A stretch of 64,000 nt of DNA, taken from positions 94,501-158,500 of the forward strand of contig JAMPIV010016252.1 of the NCBI GenBank assembly GCA_024509875.1, given 5' to 3'. Under the pieces are notes generated by a model. The model was not told where the DNA came from. It saw nothing but the letters and a program-made list of their open reading frames with translations, and made no database searches. The stretch comes from Oreohelix idahoensis (taxonomy: Eukaryota; Mollusca; Gastropoda; Stylommatophora; Oreohelicidae). Position 1 is the stretch's first letter; the number at the start of each line of letters is the position of its first letter. Positions 11,280-23,137 of the stretch are shown in pieces. The position numbers and the translations under genes were made by a program.

Positions 11280-13843
11280 GATGATGATGATGATATAATC
11301 CCTTTAGCTGTGAGCAGGTAGCTCTTGACAGCCCATTGCCTCTCTGACAAAGGTGCAAGTCTTCCTCAGTTGCTGTGATGATGTGTAGAGTGTATTGTGG
11401 ATGGTTGGGTTCGATGGAAGTAGTTGGCGTCGCAGGTCTGTTAGTCTTGGGCACTGTAACAGCAGGTGTTCAAGTGATTCCTCATGGTGGTGGCAGTGCC
11501 TACAGTTTGGTTCACGTAGTGGGTCTATTCTATTTAAATGTTTATTGACAGGGGCATGGCCTGTTCTCAGCTGGAAAATTAGACTCTGATCTCTTCTTTT
11601 CAGTTGTTTAACTGGATCTTGAGGATTTGGTTTAGCTTGATGTTTGAAGAATGGCCGCCCTGTCTGGGAGGAAGCCCATTGGTTTAGCCATTCTTCCCTA
11701 TAATTGTTTCTCAGGATCTGTTGGCAGGTTTGCAGTGTGGTACTTGATGGGAACTGGGGCAGTGCTGCTCCTCTTTTGGATAGTTTGTCGGCTTTTTCAT
11801 TTCCTGGGACTCCGACATGCCCTGGGATCCACTGGAGTGTAACTTCGACGCAATAGGAAGTGAACAGTTGGTCAATAAATCTACAGATGTTATTAATATT
11901 AGGGGACATTTTGCTTTCTAGGGCTTGGAGTGCTGATTTTGAGTCTGAGAATATAACAATATCCTCAGGTGGAGTGATGCCACTTTCAAAGTCTGAGATT
12001 ATCCGGCACAATGCTTTTTCTAGTGCTGTTATTTCTGCATCATAGCTGGAACAAATTTCTCCGCAAGGGCCAAAGATGCAAGGGTGGTCTTCTGGGTGCT
12101 GGTTGGGGTATTTTATCACTGCGCCATATCCAGCATTGATGGTAGCTTTAAATGCAGATCCATCTGTGTAGACATGGATGATGTCTTGTGGATATGAATC
12201 TATAGTTTCTAAAGCGATGGTTTTCAGTAGTGGTCCTAGAGTGTTCTTGTCTGCTGAGGGGTCAGAGAGTTCAGTTCTTACTATGGGAGTAGTTGCCTGC
12301 CAACAAGGTGGTTCATTATTGACAGTTACCATCGGCTTTCTAACTGCTGGTAGGTGGTGTTTGATGCTAGCTTCTTTTGCATTTTTAAGAAAAGATGTCT
12401 TTTGTATTCTGTGTTTTTGGTGCCACTGCTCTATCATTTTCCTATTCTCCTCCTTTGTGTCCATTCTCAGATACCTTTCGTATGTTTCCACTGCTGAACG
12501 TTCTCTTCTTAGGTTTAAGGGTTCAATATTGGTGTTGATTTCGCATGCATCTGTCGGCGTTGTCTTCATGGCACCACTTATAAACCGTAGAGCGTGATTT
12601 TGGACTTTGTCTAGCTTTTGTAAGAGGCTTTTACTTGCAATAGTTTGGAGGGGGAGCGAGTAGTCAATTACTGGGCGCACATATCCAGTATAGAGTTGGC
12701 GTAATGAGTGCTGGTCTGCTCCCCACCCACAGGAAGAAAGGTGCTTAATGAGCCTGAGTCTTGTGGATGCTTTCTCAATCAGCTTGTCTATGTGGGGTCT
12801 CATGGTAAGTCTACGGTCGAGCTCGACTCCAAGATATCTCGGGCATTCTTCATATGCTAATTTCTCTCCATTCATCCAGACCTCGATGTTGTTCTCATTA
12901 ACTCTCTTGTTTAGACTGAACAGGCCATACACAGTTTTCTCTACATTGATTTCAAGTTTCCAGAACTGGTAGTATGCAGAGATGGTTGTCAGGTTTTTGT
13001 TCATATTTTTGGTGATGGTTTGGAGGTATTTTCCTTTTGTCCAGATGACTAGGTCATCAGCAAATAGTGCTTTTTGGCAGGTGATGACATCTGGGAGGTC
13101 ATTTATAAATATAAGAAACAGTGTACAACTTAGTGCCGATCCCTGAGGCAGTCCTTCCTCCAGGGTTCTTTGTTTTGATGTTGTTCCACTGAATGTTGTT
13201 TGGATTGTTCTGTTGTGGAAGAAACCTTTTAACCAGTTGTACATTCGCCCTGATATTCCCATTCTTCGCATTTTGAAGAGGAGGCCTATCCTCCAGACTC
13301 GATCATAGGCTTGTCTAAGATCAATAAATGTTGCAAGCACATTTCTTTTTTCTTGGAAGGCATCACCTATCTCTTGGGTGAATCGTATCAACTGATCCAT
13401 TGTCTGTTTGTTTCTTCTAAAACCTGACTGATTGGTGTTTAAGATCTTATTGCTTTCTAGCCACCAATATAGCCTTTCATTTATCATCCTTTCAGTGATC
13501 TTGCCTAGGTTTGATGTCAAGGAGATCGGTCGATAGCTTGTTACTTCATTGGATGGTTTGTCCTTCTTAAGGACTGGGATGATATTGGCTTTTCTCCAGT
13601 CTGTTGGTAACTTGCCTTCTCTCCAGGTCTTGTTAATGAGGTCAAGGATGGTGGAGAGTTCATAATTTGAGAGGTTTGAGATCATCTCGTTAGTGAGCCG
13701 ATCAGGTCCAGCAGCTTTTCCTTTCTTGCATTTCTTTAGGGCCATCTTGAGTTCTGAAAGAGTGAAGTTCTTTTCAAAGACCTCACAGCTAGCGGTTGGT
13801 TGTTTCTCCATCATTTTGGTGAGTGATCTGATAGCACTGTCAA
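11280..13843 (-). mobile_element. I-clade (RT + RNase H) LINE, 5'-truncated, antisense in the host intron
   Basis: An 850-residue open frame on the minus strand plus a short ATC-repeat 3' tail (11280-11293) is flanked by near-identical target duplications: GTCTCTTGTGAGATAT at 11264-11279 and the same with a GC insertion at 13844-13861. Endonuclease and ORF1 are missing, so it is 5'-truncated. RNase H after RT places it in the I group (I, Nimb or relatives). Confidence 0.88.
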
Positions 13844-13874
13844 GTCTCTTGCGTGAGATATAGAAATTATACAA
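11304..13874 (-). CDS. reverse transcriptase-RNase H of I-clade LINE, long intact partial ORF
   Basis: Counting from 13874, RT spans about 85-400: D185 in F-I-D-L-R-Q-A-Y-D, G-L-P-Q-G-S at 241-246, F-A-D-D at 271-274. RNase H spans about 565-705: D571 in Y-T-D-G-S, E614, D644 in F-S-D-S-K and D696 in N-E-K-A-D, so all four catalytic acids are present. A C-terminal CX2CX8HX4C zinc motif ends the protein. About the first 11 codons derive from flanking DNA; element-coded sequence begins near 13843. The frame is uninterrupted over 2.5 kb, suggesting a recent insertion. It lacks endonuclease, so cannot move alone. Confidence 0.88.
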   Translation of the reverse strand: MYNFYISRKRLDSAIRSLTKMMEKQPTASCEVFEKNFTLSELKMALKKCKKGKAAGPDRLTNEMISNLSNYELSTILDLINKTWREGKLPTDWRKANIIPVLKKDKPSNEVTSYRPISLTSNLGKITERMINERLYWWLESNKILNTNQSGFRRNKQTMDQLIRFTQEIGDAFQEKRNVLATFIDLRQAYDRVWRIGLLFKMRRMGISGRMYNWLKGFFHNRTIQTTFSGTTSKQRTLEEGLPQGSALSCTLFLIFINDLPDVITCQKALFADDLVIWTKGKYLQTITKNMNKNLTTISAYYQFWKLEINVEKTVYGLFSLNKRVNENNIEVWMNGEKLAYEECPRYLGVELDRRLTMRPHIDKLIEKASTRLRLIKHLSSCGWGADQHSLRQLYTGYVRPVIDYSLPLQTIASKSLLQKLDKVQNHALRFISGAMKTTPTDACEINTNIEPLNLRRERSAVETYERYLRMDTKEENRKMIEQWHQKHRIQKTSFLKNAKEASIKHHLPAVRKPMVTVNNEPPCWQATTPIVRTELSDPSADKNTLGPLLKTIALETIDSYPQDIIHVYTDGSAFKATINAGYGAVIKYPNQHPEDHPCIFGPCGEICSSYDAEITALEKALCRIISDFESGITPPEDIVIFSDSKSALQALESKMSPNINNICRFIDQLFTSYCVEVTLQWIPGHVGVPGNEKADKLSKRGAALPQFPSSTTLQTCQQILRNNYREEWLNQWASSQTGRPFFKHQAKPNPQDPVKQLKRRDQSLIFQLRTGHAPVNKHLNRIDPLREPNCRHCHHHEESLEHLLLQCPRLTDLRRQLLPSNPTIHNTLYTSSQQLRKTCTFVREAMGCQELPAHS

Positions 13875-15582
13875 CTTCTACTCCTTCAAGCAATGTCGTA
13901 CAAGTCGATTAATATGACATTATGAATGGAGCTGGCTGTCTCATCCTGTGAAACGGGTTGTTGCACAAAACACCGCTGCAAAAGCATGTTAATGCACTGT
14001 ACAAACTTCCTGCAAGGGGTGTAAGCTGTAATAGTGGTTTCATGTTGCAATAGAAAATTGGTTATGATGATGCTTATTATGTTTCTCATATTTGGAAACC
14101 CGCGGTACCTGGCTACTTATCCCCTTTATCTCTGTGATCCGTCTTCAGTTGGACGATAAATAATGTTTTTAAATCTTGCTTAAATTTACTTAATTTATCA
14201 GATGTGTAATATATAATTTTATATTGTATCCTGACGTTCTCCGTTTCTTTTGAGACACCAATTACTTCTGCTGTCATCTTTATTTAGACTGACGATGTAG
14301 CAGAGGAAGAGAGTTGAAGGAGAGTTTGACAGATAAGGAATTCATTTTAATTTTTTTTAAAACGTCGACAGACAGTGACAAACAGAACTGGGTAACATTA
14401 ACTAACTGAAGGCTGATTTATAATCAGCCAGTATTGAAAGACAAGCAGAAATTGCATCACGTCAGGAGAACACAAAGACCTGTCACATAGACTTCTTACA
14501 GTACATATATTTACGCTAACCTCATGCTCCGTAAAAAGCGGTAAAAATTGACATACGTAAAAGATTTTAGTTGAAATGAGTGAAGACAAAGACAGAAATG
14601 CTGCGACGATACACAATATTCTTCTTCCTCTACTTTTAATCTCGTATATATTTCTGACATTGTTTCTGGTATAAAGTTAACATCTGTCTGAGGCTTCTCT
14701 CATCGTCTGTTATTTTTCCTACTTCCAAGGGGTTAATGAACACCATCAACGCATCATCTCACTCATCTCGTGGAGTCAACATTTTTTAACGACATGCTCT
14801 GTATTTGGCTAATTTTCCCTGCATGGACACATGTCTGTCTGTCTGCCCGACTTTTAATTTGAAATACCCGATTCTCAAGGAGAAATAGGCTTCTATTACA
14901 TTTAAACATCTAACTGTATGTACTTTATACTATTGTTGGCTGCTGTTGTATCTTATTACTCTTATCTCTTCACAAGATAGCACGTCTTTGTTTGAATTTT
15001 ACTTCGTACTTATCTGCCACGTTTATCTGCCTTCTCATTTCTGCATATCTTGCTTTTGTCAGGAATCTGATGTATTATTACTCTGGCGAGCTAATTGCTA
15101 ATTTATATTTTTGTTTTCTAATGAAGAATTTTGCCTCGTTTTGGCGCAAACCCTTCAACTAGAACCAAGGCCCTTTGGTTATATTATGGCGCACATCCAA
15201 ATATTAAATACCTCCTGGTCTAGTATTTCTTTATTACAAATGATTTACGTTAGTTCTAATCAAGCTTATTGGAATGAATTATAATCCGTTGTCATAATAA
15301 CCTCCACTGTTATATCGATTAAGCTGGTTCATTACTAGGTAGGTTCAGTTAAGTGATGGAAGGTTAAGTCACATATGGCACGTGTATTACTGGGGTCTGA
15401 TATGGCAGCCAGTAAGAGTGACAACATGCATGTTGAAATGGGCCACTAATTAGGCTTTAGAATGCACCGGATAAATAATACCGTAGAAAATGTAACGCTT
15501 TAAAAAAAATCCCTTGAAGGGGCATGCGAACAAAATATCGCAAAGAGACAAATAGTTCAGTTCTTACATCCCAGATGGACAA
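13862..15582. other. intronic stretch without recognisable gene
   Basis: No coding frame with recognisable motifs and no complete repeat; only scattered matches to the dispersed CATGATGAGGTT-type repeat. Confidence 0.4.
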
Positions 15583-15826
15583 GAAGAGTAATGCCGCAGT
15601 GCGCAGAAAGTCGAAGGGAGTTTTGATTGAGACAGACTTAACCCTTTCTGAGAGTAATGAAGAAGTGCGGAGATAGACGTTCAGACTGAGACAGACTTAA
15701 CCCTTTCTGAGAGTACTGAGGCAATGCGGAGAAAGTCGAAGGGAGTTCTGATTGAGACAGGCTTAACCCTTTCTGAGAGTAATGAAGCAGTGAGGAGAAA
15801 GCCGAAAGCAGTTCTGACTAAAACAG
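15583..15826. repeat. 66-bp tandem repeat, about 4 copies
   Basis: Units contain TTAACCCTTTCTGAGAGTA. The CCCTTTCTG landmark falls at 15642, 15701 and 15767, so one unit has a 7-bp deletion and the normal period is 66. Confidence 0.8.
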
Positions 15827-16149
15827 CCATAAACGTCCCTGTCCCATCCGCTGGTTAGGTTCTACTCAGATACCAAACTGGATGCCACATTTTTCCATAC
15901 ACAGTATTAGTTTATGACAAACACTAAACACGTATATTTGTAAGACAATGTTTGACATTATATTTATATACAAAGCCCATCTGGATCCCTATGATGTCTT
16001 TATGAGAACAATAAGAAATATAATTACTACTGCCTCACGCATACAGTACAAGGCTACTAACATGAGATTATGCATGCGGCTCACAACCTCACCATGTAGA
16101 ACAATGGCTAAAGAAACCACTACTTCAAAGTCATGTAACTGCTTTGTGC

Positions 16150-16215
16150 AGGTTTTTTGCAAGGTGGCCCTCTTGAGGGGTGGCTACAAACTCCATATGG
16201 AGCGAAAAGGAAAGT
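16150..16215 (+). repeat. dispersed repeat with two small hairpins, copy 2
   Basis: Contains CCCTC-TT-GAGGG and CTCCATATGGAG followed by CGAAAAGGAAAGTAA. Aligned to the copy at 4218-4305, two positions in each arm of the first stem have changed so that pairing is kept. Confidence 0.5.
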
Positions 16216-16597
16216 AAATCTATATTTATATATCAGGTTTTTCATCTCATTTGCGCCCCACTTCTTCTTTATCTTTCATAGGTAACTAACGATTCAATCT
16301 TCAATATCCTTTCACTCTCCAAGGAGCATTTGTTTTAGCAAACTTATGCCAAATCCGGCTATCACGCGCCATCAGCTATAGCCTTCCTCTTCATTGTCAT
16401 TTCTGTCTCTAGCTGTCTTCTCTAACGGTTGAGTTGGCTAAATTACACGTTTCTTTATAAATAATGATTTCAACTCCATGGATTGTTTTCTTTTTGTGCG
16501 GAGTGAATTGATTCATGTCTAAATTGTAAAACGCTAAGATTTATTTTGAATTCCGGAAACAAAATAACTTATTGCTTGCATTCTCGTTTATTTCTAG

Positions 16598-17014
16598 GTG
16601 AACAAACTCGATGATAAAAATGAGAACACCCTGCAGAAAAGGTCAAAGGACACCCTGGAGAGTGGAAGTGTCAAGTCTATTCAGGCTGAAGCTGGGATGG
16701 TCAAACGATATTTAGATAATGACAATGACAATGATGATATACAATATGGTAGATACAGATCCAATGGCCATAGAAGACGTTCTAGGCAAAGGAGTAGGTA
16801 TGGTTACAGAAATAAGGCATCGTACAGACGCCGCCGACCTAGTAGCGGATCTAAATACAAGGGATATCGGAAAGTGCGCTACGGAAACAGCAACAAGTAC
16901 AATGGACGTTTTAGTAGACACCGCTACGGACGCAGATATGGCAATACAGGCCGAAGTGCACGACGACTTGGTGGTTTAAATCCACATAGCGATGGCAATG
17001 GTAATCGAGTGTGA
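16598..17014 (+). CDS. exon 2: acidic propiece, two Lys-Arg sites and Arg/Tyr/Gly-rich cationic domain
   Basis: The exon starts at GTG after TTTATTTCTAG and runs 138 codons to TGA at 17012-17014; joined in phase 0 to exon 1 it gives 160 residues. Exon-2 residues 14-15 and 36-37 are Lys-Arg, followed by an acidic Asp/Asn run (39-47). Residues 51-123 hold about 23 Arg, 5 Lys and 11 Tyr with no Cys, Asp or Glu, with repeated R-Y-G and R-R-R-S/P motifs; an Arg-Arg at 122-123 precedes a Gly/Asn-rich tail. This fits a prepropeptide cut by furin or PC-type enzymes to release a cationic peptide of about 100 residues. Antimicrobial, matrix or mucus/glue roles are possible; no function is shown. I do not recognise the family. 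Confidence 0.72.
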   Translation: MNKLDDKNENTLQKRSKDTLESGSVKSIQAEAGMVKRYLDNDNDNDDIQYGRYRSNGHRRRSRQRSRYGYRNKASYRRRRPSSGSKYKGYRKVRYGNSNKYNGRFSRHRYGRRYGNTGRSARRLGGLNPHSDGNGNRV

Positions 17015-17072
17015 TACTTGGAGAAAAGTGATAACGTAATCTCCGGTATAAGAAGAAAGGAAGAGGGTGAAG

Positions 17073-17086
17073 AATAAAAGAATAAA
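17073..17086 (+). terminator. two polyadenylation signals of the secreted-precursor gene
   Basis: AATAAA at 17073-17078 and again at 17081-17086, 59-72 bases after the stop codon, fitting a short 3' UTR. Confidence 0.6.
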
Positions 17087-17796
17087 CTGTTACTAATAAT
17101 ATTGTCTGGATGCATGTTATGTTAACTTATTTAAGTTGCAATATTTTTTTCTTTCACAGATGGTTGTGGCTAAAGATTAAACAAAAGATCGTAGATATCA
17201 AATGAGTAATTAGCAGTCAACGTTAAAAATAATATATGTGATTAAAAACTAATTTGAGGCAATGTGTTTTTTGTTTGAAGGATAGTAACGTAACGGATAC
17301 AGTAGGACATTTTTGTCGTGGCGTGGCATTATGTATTGGCACGGAACCTATTAAAATATTACTAATTATCTTTTTTTTTATTCTTCGTGTGGCAAAATCG
17401 AAATACACGTACATGTAATTCGTGCATGATTTTGTTGTAAATTAAGAATTAGTCAATGTACAACTAAACAACAACAAGGAGATTGTAGTAATGACTAAGA
17501 AATCCAAAATTTATTCACTCTTAACAATGCAGAGGCACGTCCTTAGATTATTTCGGATTGTTTTTTTTTAACAGCCAAATCGAAATACAGTAACTGTGCT
17601 TCTTTTATGGTTTTGTTTTAAATTATGCAATTGTCGATGTACGAATAACCAGTGTCATGAGTAGTGTAGTAAGTAATGGCTATGAGGTGTATACGTTTAT
17701 CTTTACTCGTCAGTGTAGAGAGACGTAATTAGTCTGTAATTTGTTTCCTGCAAAATCTAAATACGGCTAAATATGATTCCAGCATGATTTTATTTT

Positions 17797-18232
17797 AAAT
17801 TATAAATGTGTAAATGTACCACGATACATAAACATGACTATTGTAATAATATCTAAACAAATTATAGATGTGTAAATGCACCACAATACAGAAACATGAC
17901 TGTTGTAATAATATCTAAACAAATTATAAATGTGTAAATGCACCACGATACAGGAACATGACTATTGTAATAATATCTAAACAAATTATAAATATGTAAA
18001 TGCACCACGATACAGGAACATGACTATTATAATAATATCTAAACAAATTATAAATGTGTAAATGCACCACGATACAGGAACATGACTATTGTAATAATAT
18101 CTAAACAAATTATAAATGTGTAAATGTACCACGATAAAGAAACATGACTATTGTAATAATATCTAACAAATTATAAATGTGTAAATGTACCACGATACAG
18201 AAACATGACTATTGTAATAATATCTAAACAAA
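17797..18232. repeat. 62-bp minisatellite, 7 copies
   Basis: The landmark ATTATA(A/G)ATGTGTAAATG recurs at 17799, 17861, 17923 and 17985 and on to about 18175. Each unit includes CATGACTATTGTAATAATAT. It lies 0.7 kb downstream of the host gene. Confidence 0.9.
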
Positions 18233-19595
18233 ATCACACTATCTTTAATCAGCGTTGTAGAAAACCGTCGACAACTTTTCATTCAAAATTTTATACCGTT
18301 GATGTAATTTTAATTTTAGCTCTGCTGACGTAACTAACTGTGATCTGTTGGTCTTAATCAAGTTCCTTGGCAGTCCCTATGGGGCATTGAACTACAACTG
18401 CAGCTGGTTGCCCCACCCACCTCACAGCACGAAACTGGACCAATTATTCACAAACTCTTGCAGCAATCGTTTCTGTGGCGATTTATTTGACATGAAGAAG
18501 TTGCAAGCTCCATAAACAACCTCATGTTAGCCGCTTTGTTCGACAAGGCTGAAGGTTATAGTAGGCCAGTTCTTTTTTTGTGTTTTCAGAGATCCCCTGA
18601 GAACTGCACGGGGTTGATCTGTTATTGCCTACAGTTTTATATTTTTGTCTTAATGAGTTGTTTATCTGAAGAGAGAAACAGCACACACTGCCAAATTGTA
18701 CTGTTCTGCGGCTCAACTTTGTCCTAGTGACGCTTTTTTGTTTTGTTTTGTATGTTCCTCATTACAACTAGCCTAATTAATTTAATAAAGTCAGAATAAC
18801 AGAATTAATCATATTTCTGCGACTAAAATTCAACTTGTTGTCTTATAAAACTCCTGTCTGTATTATTAAAGATATTTTTCTCTCACGACTAATGTTTGTT
18901 TGAATATATTTGTTTTTTCACCATTCGCTGTAATTTTTTGGTTTATCTAAATAAAGCACACTTTGACTTTGGCACAACTGTTAATGTTCATCATCATCGT
19001 CATGTCACACGTTGCTTCATATGAACATCACGTTTCAGAAATCTTGTATCACAGCAAACACATCTTCCTACAGCGCTGGTTTCTTGTAGCTGTTGTTTTA
19101 CATGATGAGGTTGCCCCGTGTAGCTCCCGGGAGTCACTAAGGACACAAAGAATGAACATGGCTACTGCTCTGTCAGACGTAATAGTAAAAGTGAACTAAT
19201 AAGAAGTTGTACATAGAGTTGACAACATCATCATGTACAACAAGTTGCTACGGCAAGCATCACTGTAAGTGTTTTTGTTGTGGTGTATGCTTACTCAAGG
19301 TTGTTATTTCCAATGATTCATTAGCCATGGTCCCTAAGGTGTGACAAAAGAGATAAAGATGATGATGAGCAGGTTGCCAGCGCCATGTACAACCTAATAT
19401 TAGTGGACTCATACGACATGTTTAATAGAGCCGTGTTCCTATTGTGTCATCGTCTCTACAGAGACCAGCAGAAACTACATGAACTACTACTGTGATGGAT
19501 TCAATTGAAGATGAAGTTAATCTGTATCAATTTATTGACAAAATCTCAAACTGACACGCTTGAATATATGCAGTAAGTCCCAACTAATAAAGTCT
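18233..19595. other. non-coding stretch with diverged dispersed repeats
   Basis: Several diverged copies of a repeat with CATGATGAGGTTGCC / ATGTACAACCT motifs are visible (18470, 19085, 19210, 19370). No coding sequence is recognised. Confidence 0.4.
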
Positions 19596-19601
19596 TACTT
19601 A

Positions 19602-19910
19602 CTACTTACTTAGTCGTTCCTCTTCTACCGTGAGGTGTAGAGGTTTGTAAGAGAGAGCGCCATAATATTCGGTCGGTTGTCTTCATCCTGACCTGGTTCC
19701 ATTCTAGTCCTCGGTCCTTCAAAGATTGTCTAATGTTGTCATCACAGCGGACTTTGGGTCGTCCTGGAGGTCTGGATTACTGGCTCTTAGTTTCCCATGT
19801 TTGCCGTGATAGCAGATCTTTTCCCATTCTGCAGCCATGACCAAACCATCTCAGTTGGGACTGTTCTACTTGGGTCTGCAGGGGTTGGGTTTTTAGGCCT
19901 TAACGTATCG
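19602..19910 (-). mobile_element. 5'-truncated LINE 3' end with (TAAG)n tail, inverted copy
   Basis: The reverse complement matches the 1440-1774 insert over most of its length (CCCAAGTAGAACAGTCCCAA and the D-R-x-x-W-R end), with a TAAG/TAG tail at 19602-19615. A Tc1 element begins about 60 bases beyond its truncated 5' end. Confidence 0.8.
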
Positions 19911-19967
19911 TCAAAACGACAAAATCCAAAGCGATATAGTTTTGAACGACCCATATACAATTATATA

Positions 19968-21500
19968 CTGAAGCACATTAAAAACGCACCACTATTATAT
20001 ATACTGATGCCGAGAAGCTGGGAAAAAAGTGTGGGAATGGATTTTCCCCGTGTTTGTCATGAGGTAGAAAGCGAATGGCTGCTGGAATGGAAAGTGCTTG
20101 ATTCAACCCACGGGTTTGTGTACAGACTACATGAAAACAATGAAAGTTACACGTGCAACACGATTCCCAACAGCTATGACCCTGAAAATGTGTAAGCGTT
20201 GTGGCAATATACGCGGTATAAAAAGGCCGTTGAGACAAAACACCCAGTACATGTGCTTGAAATGCCACGACTATCTGAAAACGACCGCCAACGAGCCATT
20301 GGTATGTTGGAGACCGGAATGAGATCGCGGGCCATTGCCAGAAGGATGAATTGCCACCACAGCACTATTGTACGTCTCAATGAACGTTACGGAACCACTG
20401 GCAGTGCCCGGGATAGACTTCGGAAAGGCCAACCACGAGTTACTACCCCTGCGCAAGATCGTCATATTGTGCTGAGTCACCTAAGGAATCGTTCTCTCCC
20501 GGCAAGTCAAACAGCAAGAGCAATAGTGGGTAGACGTGGGCAAGTCTCTCGAATGACAGTCATACGACGACTCAGAAATACAGGCCTTACTGCAAGACGA
20601 CCTTATGTTGGGCCAAACTTGGCTCACAGACATCGTCAGCAGCGCCTGCAATGAGCAGAGCAACATGTCAGATGGACTAGACTGCAGTGGAATGCTGTCC
20701 TATTCACAGACGAGAGCAGATTCAACATATCCTTTGCTGATGGACGTATGCGGATTTGGCGACGGTGTGGAGAGCGCTTTGCAGATTGCTGTGTTCGTCA
20801 GCACAACCGATTTGGAGGTGACAGTATTCACATTTGGGGAGGATTCAGTTTTCACCATCGCTTGCCTCTTTACGTCTTCCGTGGAAATGTTAATGCTGTG
20901 ATATATCGATATCAAATTCTGGATGCATTGGTTGCTCCTGCGTTCACAAATTATCCAGACTTGCAACTTCTCCAGAAGGATAACGGACGTGCGCACACCG
21001 CATGCATTACGCAGCAATATCTACAGCATCAGAACATTGTGACGATTGATTGGCCTGCCCTATCACCAGACATGTCCCCTATAGAACATCTGTGGGACGA
21101 GCTTAGACGCAGAGTCTACAGGCACGGTTCTCTAGCTAATCTGCAACAGCTCGAAGCTGCTCTTACACGTGAATGGGACTTGATTCCCCGGAATTTCCTT
21201 CAGAGACTTGTGCGTTCCATGCGGAGCCGCTGCCAAGCTTGTTTGCAAGCACACGATGGACATACCAGGTACTGAGGATAATGTGAATGAATTTTTTTAT
21301 TGGTTGCATTTTTGGTTTTCTCCCTTGCCTGCACAGAATGCAATGAATTTCATAACAATCAAATGTACAAATTAATGACCAGCATGGATTCATGGGAAAC
21401 TGAATAAAAATTCCAAATATGTAAACTAGAAAACACTTATATTTACATTTCACACTCTGTTCCTGGATTATACAGGTGGTGCGTTTTTAATGTGCTTCAG
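19968..21500 (+). mobile_element. Tc1-like DNA transposon, complete ends
   Basis: Inverted terminal repeats start CTGAAGCACATTAAAAACGC at 19968 and end with the complement at 21500, flanked by TA on both sides. The 1,533-bp length and a single transposase gene are standard for Tc1. The transposase is broken by one stop. Confidence 0.9.
20262..21275 (+). pseudogene. Tc1 transposase (DD34E) with one nonsense codon
   Basis: The ATG at 20262 begins an HTH region (E-T-G-M-R-S-R-A-I-A-R-R then a second HTH). The catalytic core has F-T-D-E-S-R-F, D-N-G-R-A-H-T-A and S-P-D-M-S-P-I-E-H-L-W; 34 residues separate the second Asp and the Glu. TGA at 20652-20654 is the only interruption in 338 codons, at a site where Tc1 proteins usually have Trp, so a single TGG-to-TGA change explains it. 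Confidence 0.9.
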
Positions 21501-21504
21501 TATA

Positions 21505-23137
21505 GATATACACAAATAGAGACACCCGACACATGTAAACAGCAAATATAAAAGTATAAATGGGTAGTTTGCATGTACTTGTAAGAAATAACGAAGTAGA
21601 AAACTAAAACTAAATAACAGTAAAGAAATCATAGACCCACCGGAGAATCGAGCTTTAGACTATCGGAACCGAGCCATCGCGACACTATGAGAGTGAATCG
21701 TGAAACCTAGCACGTAGCAGTGCGTTTGGTCACAATTCAATCGCGCAATTATGCAATGGTGCCATTTTTGGATGACCCTGGGTTTGATACCTCGGTAAGA
21801 TTATCACTTATGTTACTTTTCCTGTCTTCATCTTTGTTTCTCACGAGTGCTTACAACATACTGTAACTGTCTTTTTTTTTTTGTTGAGGTGATCACTGGC
21901 CCAAGACAGTATACATGTTGTTAGATGTGTAGTGCGAGCGTATGATGAATTGAGTGTGGGTGCGAATGAAGGCGCGAATGTGTTTAGGCTCGTATAGATG
22001 TAGATCCTGCAACCCATACTCTCACATGCAGTAATCAAGGATGCTTTGACACTGCAGGCATGTTTCAAGACATTTATTGACGGGAACACACATAATATCA
22101 ACAGGAACAGTCAGTGTAACAAGGTCATGCTGACCTGACATCGATAGGTATACATTTGGCATTCAAAAAGGTAAACATCAGAATAGACGTGCATGGTCAA
22201 TAGCAAAGTTCTTCAATAATGACAGTTCGTAGCGTCGCCCTTGGCGTCTCTGACTAAACGCGTCAGATGCCTTAGTTACTTTGACACACAGGTGCAACTT
22301 GGCACTCCCCGCCAATTGCACATATCAGGCTGTAGTATAATAGCCGGAAGCACAGGCCTCGTTCTGACGTCGGCCGTGTACTTCTGTTAAATAGGTTATC
22401 ATCAACCCTGCAGTAATACTTATTGTAGGTAGAAGTTCCGCCAATCTGCGGCTCCCACAATATATCTTCGTCACTGGATTTCTGGACAATATAAGACTAA
22501 CAGTCTTGGATGGCTACCTCGAGCACAAATATATAAGTTCTGAAATGGCGGATCAGTGAGCTGCTGTTCACCCTAGGTAATCCTTTACATGTTCTGCCAC
22601 CGAAAAGCGTAATAATGCATAAAGGTCGGTATTACCTGGCAAATGAATCCTCAGAACATCACAAGGAATTCTGTCGTCATCCCGACGCACAGAGATTCAC
22701 TGGGGAAAACTGCCATAGCAGTTACTTCGAAGATTCTCCCCGAAAAACAATGGACTCTTGGTCCCTTCAGAAAAACAGGACCTCCCAACTTCCCGGAAGT
22801 ATATCTCACTCCCGCTTAAAAAACCTTCCCATAGGCCTACGCCGAACTGTCAACCTCTGACCCTAAAGGTCAAACACAATGAATGAATAAACAAGGGAAG
22901 ACAACCCCTAATCAACCTGACATCGCAGGTAAAGACACAATTATACTTATGATACAAACATAAGCAAATAACTTGACAGATGACTCCGTCGAAAATGACA
23001 GCAACACATACCCATTATATTGAATTTTGTCCATATTAAAGCTTCTGGACTGCTTTGACTTAACTTAACATACTAGACCAGAACATTCTACAGCGCAGGA
23101 TAACCATTCATCATCATCAGTTCCCCAAGTAGCATAG
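21505..23137. other. stretch without recognisable gene; possible decayed tRNA-like SINE
   Basis: On the minus strand near 21640-21695 a GATGGCTCGG ... GCTCGATTCTCC pair loosely resembles A and B boxes, and GGTTTGATACC at about 21780 resembles a B box on the plus strand. Neither is strong enough to call. The rest shows no gene. Confidence 0.25.

Noticed and set aside
12178..12597. Plus-strand frames over 11.4-13.0 kb
   Set aside because: Antisense shadows of the I-clade RT/RNase H frame.
16712..16979. Alternative frames on both strands across exon 2
   Set aside because: They overlap the exon 2 frame, which alone has matching splice phase and a signal-peptide exon.
22615..22860. 81-codon plus-strand frame
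   Set aside because: No family motif, no splice context; composition not convincing.
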